64,000 nt of DNA from Geoglobus ahangari (GCF_001006045.1 NZ_CP011267.1:682001-746000), one strand, 5' to 3'; shown: positions 42,942 to 52,079, numbered from the stretch's first letter. Notes: generated from the letters alone by a model not told the origin. A program made the numbers and translations.

Positions 42942-43345
42942 GGTTCAGGGCGAGAGTGATCTCGAGGGGCTATGCTGAGGGAGAGGCGATAGTCTCGAGG
43001 AAGCCCGTCTCGTTCCTTGGTGACGTTGATCCCGAGAGCGGGGTGATCAGGGACAGGGAGAGCGACATCTTTGGAGAGAGTGTTGCGGGCAAAATCTTCG
43101 TGTTTCCGGAGGGGAGGGGCTCGACCGTTGGAACCTACACCCTCCTCAGGATGAAGAAGGCCGGTTGTGCTCCGGCAGGGATAGTTATGGTGAGGAGCGA
43201 GGCAATCGTGGCAGTCGGGGCGATAATCGCCGGAATTCCGCTGGTCGATATGCCTGAAGCTGACGTGCTCGAAGTGATTGAGAGTGGAGACCACGTCAGG
43301 GTGTTTGCCGAGAGGGAAGGGTGGGTTGAAGTTGAGAAGCGTTGA
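42938..43345 (+). CDS. Phosphomevalonate dehydratase small subunit (DUF126)
   Basis: 135 residues from ATG 42938 (ATGA overlap). It has a swivelling-domain pattern: RGYAEGEAIVSRKPVSFLGDVDP, GKIFVFPEGRGSTVGTYTLLRMKKAG and VGAIIAGIPLVD. These are typical of DUF126 proteins that complete aconitase X. It forms a heterodimer with the preceding gene product. Confidence 0.92.
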   Translation: MRFRARVISRGYAEGEAIVSRKPVSFLGDVDPESGVIRDRESDIFGESVAGKIFVFPEGRGSTVGTYTLLRMKKAGCAPAGIVMVRSEAIVAVGAIIAGIPLVDMPEADVLEVIESGDHVRVFAEREGWVEVEKR

Positions 43346-44351
43346 TGAGAGCACACTCTCCAGATTCTTCCACGTGTACTACAAGGAGGCTCAGGGGGAC
43401 GTGGTTAGGTACTACGTGATGCCCCTCGTAAGCCTGAACGACCCGAACCTGCAGCTCTTCCTTCAGGAGCTCTCCGCTGACTACGACGTCAGGGTGTACA
43501 GCAGGTACGGGGAAATCGTCCTCGAGGTCAAGCCGAGGAGGGAGAGCCACAGGCTCAACGTCATCCTATTCATCCTGACTTTCCTGAGCGTGACGTTCAC
43601 CGGGAGCATGTTCTACGGCTCGTTCGATCTCTTCCTCGGCCTGCAGTTTGCCGTGGCGGTCATGTTCGTCCTCGGCAGCCACGAGATGGGGCACTTCCTC
43701 GCGTCGAAGAGGTGGGGGATGAAGGCCTCGCTCCCCTACTTCATCCCCTTTCCAACGATAATCGGCACGCTCGGTGCGATAATCAAGCAGAGGGGGGTGA
43801 TAAAGAACCGAAAGGCCCTCATGGAGATCGGCGCGTCCGGGCCTCTCGCTGGCATAGTGGCCTCCATCTTCGTCACCTATCTCGGGCTGAGGATGAGCGT
43901 GCCCGTCGCCCCTGAGAGGGTTGAGGGTGCGATCCTCCTCGGAGAGCCGCTGCTCTTCAGGTTTGTTGCAAGTCTTGCAGGCTTTGACGGTCAGTTCATC
44001 CATCCTGTTGCATTCGCCGGCTGGGTCGGGATGTTCATCACCGCCCTCAACCTCATACCGGTTGGCCAGCTTGATGGAGGGCACGTGATGAGGGCAATGA
44101 TCGGTGAGAGGGCCGAGGTTGTTTCGAGAATCTTCCCGTTCGTGCTCCTCGGCATAGGGTTTGTTTTCAGGGAGTCGGGAGTGTGGTTCTTCTGGGGACT
44201 CCTCACCCTGTTCTTCTCCATGCAGAGGCATCCAAAGCCTGCAGACGACTCTCCGCTGCCTGCGAGCCACGTTTTGCTTGGGGTGCTGACATTTGCAATT
44301 GGCGTGCTGTGCTTTACGCCGGTACCCTTCACGATCGCGGAAAGTTTATAA
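43326..44351 (+). CDS. Site-2 protease family membrane metalloprotease (M50)
   Basis: About 341 residues from TTG 43326; TTG 43332 is an alternative, both overlapping the previous gene. About seven membrane helices. Zinc motif GSHEMGHFLASKRWG (HExxH) near residue 125 and NLIPVGQLDGGHV (third ligand, NxxPxxxLDG) near 245. It cleaves membrane proteins within the bilayer. Substrate unknown. Confidence 0.9.
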   Translation: MKLRSVDESTLSRFFHVYYKEAQGDVVRYYVMPLVSLNDPNLQLFLQELSADYDVRVYSRYGEIVLEVKPRRESHRLNVILFILTFLSVTFTGSMFYGSFDLFLGLQFAVAVMFVLGSHEMGHFLASKRWGMKASLPYFIPFPTIIGTLGAIIKQRGVIKNRKALMEIGASGPLAGIVASIFVTYLGLRMSVPVAPERVEGAILLGEPLLFRFVASLAGFDGQFIHPVAFAGWVGMFITALNLIPVGQLDGGHVMRAMIGERAEVVSRIFPFVLLGIGFVFRESGVWFFWGLLTLFFSMQRHPKPADDSPLPASHVLLGVLTFAIGVLCFTPVPFTIAESL

Positions 44352-44365
44352 CATCACAATTAAAT

Positions 44366-44926
44366 ATGGTGAAACCGGTGAGGTGGCAGGAGAAGTTTGT
44401 TGCCGTGCTGGACTCAACGCTCGAGTACATAAGGAACGAGAGGATCGCTGCGGTCCTTGTCCCGATCGTCCTCTCAGATGAGCCGGAGATCGTCATGATA
44501 AAGAGGAAGAAGACCCTCAGCAGGAGCGCGGGCCACATAGCCTTTCCCGGTGGTATGAGGGATGAGGACGAGACGCCACTCGAAACGGCTCTGAGAGAGG
44601 CGGAAGAGGAGATCGGCGTCAGGGCAGAGGATGTTGAGGTTCTCGGGTTTCTGACGCCCAAGGAGGTTGTGGAGCACAGGATAAAGATTCACCCGGTTGT
44701 GGGTGTGATATTCTCCAAGGACTTCGTCAGGAACGATTACGAGGTTGAGAGGATACTGGTGGACAGGCTGGAGTTCGTGCTGAAGTCGAGGAGAATCGCG
44801 GACTGGGGGCCCAACTTCGAGTGTGCGGGAGAGCTGGTGTGGGGGGCGTCGAGCAGGATAATCGACGACCTGTACATGAGGATTCTGGACAGGTTCGGGA
44901 GCATAGATTCCTTTTTTCAGCGGTAG
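44366..44926 (+). CDS. NUDIX hydrolase, CoA pyrophosphatase-like
   Basis: 186 residues from ATG 44366, with an AGTTTATAA box upstream. The Nudix box is GGMRDEDETPLETALREAEEEIG (positions about 70-92), preceded by LSRSAGHIAFPGG, which resembles the extra motif of CoA diphosphatases. Upstream open codons overlap the protease gene and are not supported. Confidence 0.88.
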   Translation: MVKPVRWQEKFVAVLDSTLEYIRNERIAAVLVPIVLSDEPEIVMIKRKKTLSRSAGHIAFPGGMRDEDETPLETALREAEEEIGVRAEDVEVLGFLTPKEVVEHRIKIHPVVGVIFSKDFVRNDYEVERILVDRLEFVLKSRRIADWGPNFECAGELVWGASSRIIDDLYMRILDRFGSIDSFFQR

Positions 44927-44974
44927 ACTTGCGTTTGGAAAGTGATTTAAATAACCGTTCAGAAGTCAAATCGA

Positions 44975-45916
44975 ATGAAGCTCCTTACCATAGGCACAGG
45001 GAGGGCGAGCAGGATAGCTGACATCTTTGCCAGCAAGGGGGCGAGGGTGAACAACGTCAACCTCTTCAAGACCTTCGCGATCGTCCAGTCCATTGATTCC
45101 CTCAAGAGTTTGAGGCACGTTGAGGACAAGAGGAGGTTTTACGCGGTTTACAGGGACGGTGAGGTGGACGTAAGGAGCGCGTTCAACAACATCCTCTCCT
45201 TTAACGAGCTCTTCGAAGCTTCCTTCATAATCTGCGACCTTCAGGACGACTTCTCCTACTACACGACCCTGAGGCTTGCGGAGGAACTCTACAGGACGAC
45301 CGAGGAGCCAAAGCTGTGCCTCGCCCTCGCACCCCCCCTCGAGAGCGCTGAAAACGTGAACCTGACGTTCATGCGCGTCAAGTCTCTCCTCAAAGCGTAT
45401 GACAGCCTGTTCCTCTTCGAGACAAGGGACGGCTTCGAGGATGTGCTCGTCAAGGCGTTCAACGTCCTGTCGCTGGTGGGAGAGATCGACGTGAGGAGGA
45501 GGGTGAGCGGGGAGGTTGTTGTCGACACAAGCGACTTCCTGAACTCCCTGTCGAGGGAGGGCGTAACGGTGGTTGCGTTCAACAGGGAGGTTCTGCCCCT
45601 CAAGATCCTCAGGAGGCTGAAGAGGAAGAGCTACAGCGAAACGGTGGCTGAGAGGACTGAGAGGATGGTGAGGATGTTCGACTCCTCTCTCCTCAACACG
45701 AGCGCGAGGGGGGAGCTGAAGTCGGCAAAGAAGGCCCTGATCGTCTTCTCGGGCGACCCGGACGAGATAACGATGGATGGGATATTCGAGTGCATAAAGG
45801 CTGTGGAGAGGATGAATCCCGACATACTGGTGAGGTATGGCGACTATCCTGTTCCAAATGCAAGGGAGCTGAACGTGGTGGTGCTGTTCTCTGGAATAAA
45901 GAAGTTCAGGTTATGA
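44975..45916 (+). CDS. Divergent tubulin/FtsZ-like protein
   Basis: 313 residues. The C-terminal third (RGELKSAKKALIVFSGDPDEITMD, then IFECIKAVERMNPDILVRYGD and LNVVVLFSGIKKF) follows the pattern of the FtsZ/CetZ C-terminal domain. The N-terminus is Rossmann-like (MKLLTIGTGRASRIADIF) and lacks the GGGTGTG GTP loop of true FtsZ. It is probably a non-hydrolysing relative in cell shape or division. Confidence in the fold is moderate. It overlaps the map gene end by 11 nt. Confidence 0.65.
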   Translation: MKLLTIGTGRASRIADIFASKGARVNNVNLFKTFAIVQSIDSLKSLRHVEDKRRFYAVYRDGEVDVRSAFNNILSFNELFEASFIICDLQDDFSYYTTLRLAEELYRTTEEPKLCLALAPPLESAENVNLTFMRVKSLLKAYDSLFLFETRDGFEDVLVKAFNVLSLVGEIDVRRRVSGEVVVDTSDFLNSLSREGVTVVAFNREVLPLKILRRLKRKSYSETVAERTERMVRMFDSSLLNTSARGELKSAKKALIVFSGDPDEITMDGIFECIKAVERMNPDILVRYGDYPVPNARELNVVVLFSGIKKFRL

Positions 45917-46763
45917 TCTCCGCTCCGCTCTCCCTAACCACCACTGTATGCTCTGCCTGACTCACAAGTCCCTTCTTGACCTCCGTGAGCACCGGGTATG
46001 CCCTGAGCACACCATCCCTCACGAGCTTTGAGATTATGATTTCCCTCGGGTTGGAGAGCCACCTCTTGGCGAACGGAAGGGTTCTGTACTTCTCAACCTC
46101 TGCCAGAAGCTCCCTCGCCATCTTCATCCTCACCGGCCTTGCGGAGACGACGGAGTATATCTCCACCTCCCTCCTGTCCGTGACCTTCCCGGCCCCGTTG
46201 GTTATGAAAGGCTCTATCGCGAACACCATCCCCTCCTCGATCCTTACACCCTTCTCAACCCTGTAGTTGTAGATTGTGGGTGGCGCGTGGGCTATGTAGG
46301 GCAGAAATCCGTGGCCAGTGAGGTTGTAGACGGGCTTGAAGCCGAACTCCTTCGCCGTGCTCTCTATCGCCTCTCCGATCTCTGCGGTCGAGATTCCGGG
46401 CTCTATCACCTCTATCGCCCTCTCGAGCGCAATCTCCGCGCATTTAACGAGGTCCTCGTTGTCGCCCAAGTCCACCGTAATGGCGGTGTCGGCTATGTAG
46501 CCGTCAATGTGCGCCCCAATGTCGATTTTCACCACATCTCCTTCCCTGAACACCCTCTCGTCGTTCTTTGAGGGGGTGCAGTGTGCGGCATCTGCGTTCA
46601 GGGATATGTTGCAGGGGAACGCTGGCTGGGCTCCGAGCTCCACTATCCTGCTCTCAACGAATTCTGCGACCTCGAGCATCTTCACTCCCGGCTTCACGAG
46701 CTTTACCGCCTCCTCCTTAACCTGTCTGAGAATCCTTCCAGCCTCGATATGCTTCTCGATCAT
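45906..46763 (-). CDS. map: Methionine aminopeptidase (type II)
   Basis: 285 residues. It removes the initiator Met co-translationally. Metal ligands are seen in VKIDIGAHIDGYIADTAITV (two Asp), TGHGFLPYIAHAPPTIYNY (His) and FAIEPFITNG plus QAEHTVVV (two Glu). The insert between them is type II. Its start overlaps the stop of the Xaa-Pro peptidase gene (ATGA). Confidence 0.96.
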   Translation of the reverse strand: MIEKHIEAGRILRQVKEEAVKLVKPGVKMLEVAEFVESRIVELGAQPAFPCNISLNADAAHCTPSKNDERVFREGDVVKIDIGAHIDGYIADTAITVDLGDNEDLVKCAEIALERAIEVIEPGISTAEIGEAIESTAKEFGFKPVYNLTGHGFLPYIAHAPPTIYNYRVEKGVRIEEGMVFAIEPFITNGAGKVTDRREVEIYSVVSARPVRMKMARELLAEVEKYRTLPFAKRWLSNPREIIISKLVRDGVLRAYPVLTEVKKGLVSQAEHTVVVRESGAEIIT

Positions 46764-47866
46764 CTTACCAGCCTCACCCAGTCGTCGTACTTGGTCAGAA
46801 TCTCGCAGCCACCCTTCTTAACCACTACGGTGTCCTCCACCCTCACCCCACCAACGTCCTCGTAGTACAGTCCCGGCTCTATGGTTATGACCATCCCGGC
46901 TTTGAGCTCATCTCCACCCTCGTAGACTCTCGGCTTCTCGTGCACCTCGAGGCCAACGCCGTGGCCGGTGGAGTGTATGAACCCCTCCCTTGCCTTCTGC
47001 CTGAGTGTCGAGTACCCGTATGACTCAATCACATCGCACACGGCATTGTGAACGTCTCCGGCTGACACACCCTCCCTGACCATTTCTATGGCCTTGCTCT
47101 TGGCCTCTATGCACGTGCTGAGCATCTCCTTCACCTCCTGACTCTCCTCGATGATCACAGTCCTCGTGAAGTCGGAGTAGTAGCCGGTCGTCCTGTTCTT
47201 CGGGAAGAGGTCGAATATGACGTGCCCCTTGATCTCCCCGTGTCCTATGTAGTGGGGGTCAGCACTCCTCTTTCCGCCGGCTATTATCGTGTCCTCCGCG
47301 AGATACCCCTTTCCGTAGAGGTAGCTCTCAACCGCCATCCTCAGGGAGTCGGAGTCCCTGTCCTTCCTGAGGAGCTTTAGGAAGTGCTCGAACGCCTCTA
47401 TTATCGCCCTGCTCGTTTCTGCTATGTGCTCTATCTCCTTCCCGGTCTTCACGGCCCTCATGTCTGAGTAGGGGTTCTCCACAACCTCAACGCTAATGTG
47501 CTCCGCTATCCTCTCGTACAGGAATGCTGGGAACTCTTCCGGAACGAGAACCTTTCTGGCGTGGTGGGTTTTGAGGAGTTCGATCACGGTCTCAACAAGA
47601 GCCTCCTTCGGCTTCACGCCCTCCCTGATCTTCTCGTAGTATCCGAGATCATTGAGCGAGGCGATCTCCCTGACCCTGCTCTCCCTCTCGGCCCTCTTCT
47701 TCTCCATCTCGTGGACGACGAGCAGCTCTGTGCCATCGTCTCCGATCATGTAGAACGCTGGGTCTGGAATCCTGAACCTTGTGGCGTAGTAAAAGTTGGG
47801 GTCTCTTGAGCTTGCGTACATTATGAAGAACTGAGCGCCTTTATCTGAAAGCAGTGACTGGATCAT
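46760..47866 (-). CDS. pepQ: Xaa-Pro aminopeptidase/dipeptidase (M24)
   Basis: 368 residues. An N-terminal creatinase-like domain (1-130) is followed by the pita-bread fold: VIFDLFPKNRTTGYYSDFTRTV, HSTGHGVGLEVHEKP, VITIEPGLYYEDVGGVRVED. The metal-binding residues are present, though the first ligand lies in DLFP. It cleaves peptides with proline. It is co-transcribed with map. Confidence 0.92.
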   Translation of the reverse strand: MIQSLLSDKGAQFFIMYASSRDPNFYYATRFRIPDPAFYMIGDDGTELLVVHEMEKKRAERESRVREIASLNDLGYYEKIREGVKPKEALVETVIELLKTHHARKVLVPEEFPAFLYERIAEHISVEVVENPYSDMRAVKTGKEIEHIAETSRAIIEAFEHFLKLLRKDRDSDSLRMAVESYLYGKGYLAEDTIIAGGKRSADPHYIGHGEIKGHVIFDLFPKNRTTGYYSDFTRTVIIEESQEVKEMLSTCIEAKSKAIEMVREGVSAGDVHNAVCDVIESYGYSTLRQKAREGFIHSTGHGVGLEVHEKPRVYEGGDELKAGMVITIEPGLYYEDVGGVRVEDTVVVKKGGCEILTKYDDWVRLVR

Positions 47867-48047
47867 GCTCAGGAATAGGTGAGGAGGGTTATAAACTTTC
47901 GGTAGGTTGATTTTAGGCGCTCATCTCCCAGATAACCGAAAGGAGTGCGGTGGAAGGTGGAATGAGCGGTAATTCTCCTCTCACCTCTCTCCGCCTCACA
48001 ACACCACCAAAAAATTGATAAACAGGGTAATGTGCTTAAAGGGTTGA

Positions 48048-48121
48048 GGGCCGGTAGCTTAGCCAGGCAGAGCACGGGACTCTTAATCCCGGTGTCGGGG
48101 GTTCAAATCCCCTCCGGCCCG
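48048..48121 (+). tRNA. tRNA-Lys (CTT)
   Basis: 74 nt without an intron. The acceptor GGGCCGG pairs with CCGGCCC. The anticodon stem CGGGA/TCCCG encloses loop CTCTTAA with anticodon CTT at 48082-48084. The T arm is GGGGGTTCAAATCCCC. No CCA is encoded. A TATA-like stretch precedes it. It marks the left edge of the AT-rich accessory block. Confidence 0.97.
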
Positions 48122-48353
48122 TGCTAATACACTTTCGCTCATAAGTGTTTTCAGATTTTTTGTGGGAGGAGATTTCTGAAAATTTGTTAAAAAACTGACT
48201 CTATGTCACAAAACAATGACTTCTGAATGCCTCCTTGAAGAAACAAGCTCAAAGACAAGATGTCACTCAAATTGTTTCAGCTGAGATTATCACAAAATTT
48301 CGAACCATGAAAAACTTAGCAAAAAATCTATCAAACTCTTTCTATCTGGAAAA

Positions 48354-48796
48354 TCAGTAAGTTTTCGAGAGAATTTCCGTTAAATACTTTTCAAGTATGT
48401 AAATCCTCTCAATTGTGTTTATTTCTGGAGATTTTTTCTTTGGATCTTTAAAATTGAACAGCTTGAAGTAATCTCTTGCATGCGCAATCAATCTTGTTCT
48501 CTTCAAGCTTTTGAGAATTCTGTCAAGGGTTTTGCTTAGCGATCTTTTATATATTCCTACATCCGTATGGGGCCCATCAAGCTCATGCTCGTATCGTTCG
48601 CGTTCAATCCTGAATGATGATTTCGGAGGATTTTTGCTAAGCTCTCTAACCTTCAGGATATGGTATTGTAAAGCTCAAGCTTCTCTTTTATAGTTTTTGT
48701 CTTATTGTTTCTAATTATTTTTCCTGTTAACAATTGTCTCACTTTTCTCCAATTTTTCTTTTGGTCATCTTCGAGGATTTCTGATTGGCATTTATA
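48354..48796 (-). pseudogene. Frameshifted remnant of an unknown gene
   Basis: On the minus strand one frame reads SEILEDDQKKNWRKVRQLL to KEKLELYNTI and stops. The frame next to it continues with LKVRELSKNPPKSSFRIERE for about 100 codons to TGA at 48354. Together they look like one charged, helical protein broken by a single frameshift. I do not recognise the family. It lies in the AT-rich block after tRNA-Lys. Confidence 0.45.
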
Positions 48797-48855
48797 ATTT
48801 GAATAGTTTGTAATAAAGGTAACAAGAATTTTTGATCATAAAGGAAAAGTTATCA

Positions 48856-49066
48856 AAAATCTTTTATACCAGAGCAAAAATAGCGAGAGATTTGAAATAT
48901 TATAAAGAGATCTTGAACCAGAGATTAATACACTAGATCGTAGAAGCTGGACTTGTTGAGGAAATTCTCAAAGGTACAGATTAATCCAAGAGGAAAGAAA
49001 TTAGTAAGACTTCTTAATGCAACTGAAAAATACACTTCTACAACCATATCACAAAACGTATTTTGA
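48856..49066 (+). pseudogene. Decayed winged-helix regulator
   Basis: One frame gives VEAGLVEEILKGTD and then stops; the next frame continues INPRGKKLVRLLNATEKY. This is the recognition-helix end and wing of a MarR/ArsR-like winged helix, broken by a frameshift and an earlier in-frame TAG. The remaining bases to 49685 hold only short open frames with no match I recognise. Confidence 0.5.
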
Positions 49067-49685
49067 ATTTTTTGGCAAAAAAGAAGTGAGTGTGATTGAT
49101 GAGGTTTCTGGGGAAACCAAGCACGGTGATTGATCTTTATCATAAGCAATGTAGTCAGATCGCTGGGTATTGATGTGGACACCCGTAAAGACAGACATGT
49201 AAATGCTGCAAAGCCTGAGATCGATCTTGCAAAGGTCTTTATCAGGAATCCGAGTAAAATGCTGCAAGAAAGGCAAAACGGGCTCGTTCATTTCTTCCTT
49301 ATCTTTGTCTTGTTATCTTCTTGGTTATTTAGTGTTTGTAGAGTGTCAGGAAGATTCAGGGGAATATTTCGAGCTGGGGAGCTTTTATGATATTACCTGT
49401 CATTCTCTGAACGACTGTGAGCAGGGCAAGGAGCAAACAGAAAGCTGAATAAACCGCTGTTTCTGCGCTCATTTTTTCAAGAGCACCAAAGGGAAAGGGT
49501 TTTTTCCTTCATGCTGTGTTTTTATGTTGTGTAGATAGAAAAAGCAGAAGAGAGAAGAGTGCAGAAGTTTTTTTGTATATTTATTGCTATGCTATCTCGT
49601 ACTATAAACTTTATATTCACCAAAGCACCGTATTATTTTGTTGAGAATTGAATTAGTTTAGAAATTAGTTAGAGGTGTTTAAAGT

Positions 49686-51482
49686 ATGAGGCATGACGAC
49701 CCTAAAGATAACAAAGTCAAAAACTTAGAAAAGTCCTTGCTTGAATTTCACCTGAAGGGAAAAATAGATGATATTAAGGGAGGTGCATACGGGATTGTGT
49801 ATATAGTAGACAAGGAGAGGGGATATCCAAGATGTGTTGCCTACAAAACTACAAAGGATGTTTATGATGAAGAAAAACTAAAAGCCTTTGTAAGGGAGGC
49901 AAAAATCTGGTTTGAGGTAAAAGGACATTCACTAATTCTAACACCATTTTATATAACATATTTCAAGAATCGGCCATTAATTTGTATGCCTTACTGTGAA
50001 AAGAGTTTGAGAGATTATTTGGAAGAAAGAGGAAAGTTAGATCCAATAGAAGCTTTAGTAATTGTCGCCCAATTACTTAAAGGACTAATTTTTGCCAAAA
50101 GTAAAGGTATTGAAGCTCATCAAGATTTGAAGCCAGAAAACATCTTACTGGAAGATTTAAGCAAAAAATTTGTTGATTGGCCACCGGAAGGTCTGGAGCC
50201 ACTTAAATGGAAAGTTAGAATTGCCGATTTTGGATCAGCCAATGCATGGAGAGAACTTGGTAAACCAGGAGGAACAAAACCATATATGGCTCCGGAACAA
50301 TGGAATGCAAAAAAAGAATATGATAAATATAAGCGAATAATTAATAGAAGTAAAAACTTTTCAAAAGTAGATGTATTTGCAGTAGGTATTATTTTGTATG
50401 AGTTACTTACAGGCAAACATCCAGTAGGTGTAAGGATATCTGATGTTTGGCCTGAACCTAGGGAAGGTTTCTCGAAGCGATGGAAAAAAGATGATAAATG
50501 GAAAAAATGGGCTAAATCTCCTGATAAGGATATTAAGGTTGGGGATAATGAGCTAAGTATAGAATTAGAAGAATTTATCAAACAGATGTTATGTGAGAAC
50601 AGTAATGAACGAATCTCTATTGAGCAAGCTTTTGATAAAACTATGTATATTTTACGTAAAATAAATAAGCCTATAGCTAATCAACTCGAACTGCTATTTG
50701 AATACTATGACAGCTTGGCAAGATACTGCGAAGATAGGGATTGGTTACGTTCTCTTGCTCAAATTACTCAACTTCCAGAACAGTTAGACGTTGTAATCGA
50801 ACAACTTTTGGAGGAAATATCTAAAGTAGAAAAACACATAGATTCGTCAAGTAAAGCAGTATACTTTTGTGAACTTTGTTATATAACTTCCAATTTACTT
50901 TTAAAGCGACAAAAGCTAGGTGATGATGTAAAGGTCAAAGATTTAGCCGAGAAGATAATATTAACTGCTGTTAAATGGAAAACAGAGATTAAAACCTATC
51001 ACAAATACCCAGAATTAAAGTTTAAGGGATTTCCCATAATCACTACACCATCTTTTAGAGACTTTGAAATTTATGCTGAACTAATAGGTTACAGTAGAAA
51101 ACTTTTAGAAAAAGTGCAAGGAGAAAAAGAAACTAAAAAAATTTTTGAAAAATTAGATAACTACACAAAATCAGCATATTTCTATAGTATAGCATCTGAA
51201 TACCATTTTAGAGGATTACATGAAGAAGCCATAAAGACATTAGATAAATGTATTGAACTAAATCCCAAAGAAGCAGTATTCTACTACATGAAAGCATTAT
51301 GGACTGATCAATATCTTCGTATGATGGATCTTTTAGAAAAAGAATTAAATGGTGAGAAAAGGAGAATTATAGAGAAATCTATACTTGAAAACGTTAAGAT
51401 GGCTATTCAAATTGCGCCCGATTGGAAAGAGCCTAAAGAATTTTATATTAAATTTCAAGAATTTCAGAAGAGTCACCGATAG
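49686..51482 (+). CDS. Hanks-type serine/threonine protein kinase with C-terminal TPR-like repeats
   Basis: 598 residues. Glycine loop GGAYGIVY (32-39), catalytic Lys 54 (AYKT), Glu 71, catalytic loop HQDLKPEN (145-152), DFG (181-183) and APEQW (202-206): all residues for activity are present. An insert rich in Lys/Trp follows near 240-280. The C-terminal 270 residues are helical, ending in TPR-like units (residues about 495-540, AYFYSIASEYHFRGLHEEAIKTL). No membrane segment. It is much richer in A/T and in AAA/GAA/TTA codons than the core genes, implying transfer. An AGAGGTG site precedes the ATG. Confidence 0.92.
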   Translation: MRHDDPKDNKVKNLEKSLLEFHLKGKIDDIKGGAYGIVYIVDKERGYPRCVAYKTTKDVYDEEKLKAFVREAKIWFEVKGHSLILTPFYITYFKNRPLICMPYCEKSLRDYLEERGKLDPIEALVIVAQLLKGLIFAKSKGIEAHQDLKPENILLEDLSKKFVDWPPEGLEPLKWKVRIADFGSANAWRELGKPGGTKPYMAPEQWNAKKEYDKYKRIINRSKNFSKVDVFAVGIILYELLTGKHPVGVRISDVWPEPREGFSKRWKKDDKWKKWAKSPDKDIKVGDNELSIELEEFIKQMLCENSNERISIEQAFDKTMYILRKINKPIANQLELLFEYYDSLARYCEDRDWLRSLAQITQLPEQLDVVIEQLLEEISKVEKHIDSSSKAVYFCELCYITSNLLLKRQKLGDDVKVKDLAEKIILTAVKWKTEIKTYHKYPELKFKGFPIITTPSFRDFEIYAELIGYSRKLLEKVQGEKETKKIFEKLDNYTKSAYFYSIASEYHFRGLHEEAIKTLDKCIELNPKEAVFYYMKALWTDQYLRMMDLLEKELNGEKRRIIEKSILENVKMAIQIAPDWKEPKEFYIKFQEFQKSHR

Positions 51483-51628
51483 CAAAAACTTATTTTTAAG
51501 AATTTTTAAGACTTGACTCTAGAATAGTGTAAGTAACCGGAATTATTTGCTCTGCTGAAAAATAAAAGGTTGAGGGTTTTAATCCCCGGTAGATTGATAA
51601 AACTGGGTGCAGATAAGTTCAACAGTTG
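51483..51628. other. AT-rich intergenic sequence
   Basis: No gene is visible. A segment at about 51575-51592 (TTTTAATCCCCGGTAG) is similar to part of the tRNA-Lys anticodon arm, but the match is short and has an insertion. I do not call it an attachment site. Confidence 0.3.
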
Positions 51629-51922
51629 TTATCCGGATTCGTAGAGAACAGAAACAATTGCTTTATCTCTTGCATTCTGGGCAGAGTTTATTACCTTCTT
51701 TATGTCCTCTTCTGTGAGAACTACTTCAGGCAGCTTTCTGTTTCTCGGTCCTGTACACTTTATCTAGGAAACGAGCTCTTCCTTTCCAAGCCACTTGAAG
51801 AATTCCTTGATCGAACGCTTGTAATCGTGCTTTGCCCATTCGGTAAACGGAGAGGTGTTTATCATCGCGATAACTCTCTTAAGATCATCCTCATTCGCTT
51901 TATCAAATCCTTTCCCAGCCAT
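51629..51922 (-). pseudogene. Remnant of a tyrosine recombinase/integrase
   Basis: Reading the minus strand from ATG 51922: GKGFDKANEDDLKRVIAMIN, WAKHDYKRSIKEFFKWLGKEELVS, then TAG, then KLPEVVLTEEDIKKVINSAQNARDKAIVSVLYESG and a stop. This is the N-terminal SAM-like domain and first helices of an archaeal XerA-type integrase. In intact relatives a Trp usually stands where the TAG is. Everything after LYESG, including the catalytic Arg/His/Tyr residues, is lost. Confidence 0.75.
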
Positions 51923-51935
51923 TCTGCTATTTTTC

Positions 51936-52079
51936 TCAGGATATAAGTGTACTTCTACTCTCTCCCGGCTTTAGGGTTATGTGCATGACCTGTGCGTGCT
52001 CGTTGTCGTACAGCTTTCTCACATCAACTCCGTGGGGGTTATCCTTAACCTCCTCGTCCTTCCAGTAGGTTATCCTCAC
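51936..52079 (-). pseudogene. Truncated cupin-domain protein
   Basis: 47 codons from GTG 52079 (GAGGTG site upstream; GTG 52088 also possible). RITYWKDEEVKDNPHGVDVRKLYD and AQVMHITLKPGES are the beginning of a cupin; the metal-binding histidines that should follow PGES are absent. Base composition here is that of the core genome, so the gene was probably cut by the accessory block. Confidence 0.6.

Noticed and set aside
49130-49390. Open frame between the winged-helix remnant and the kinase
   Set aside because: No family match, a mixed hydrophilic and hydrophobic run without codon bias, and equally long frames on the other strand; probably chance in decayed DNA.
51575-51592. Attachment-site copy of tRNA-Lys near the kinase
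   Set aside because: Only about 12 bases match, with an insertion, and the match is to the anticodon arm rather than the 3' end used in most integrations.
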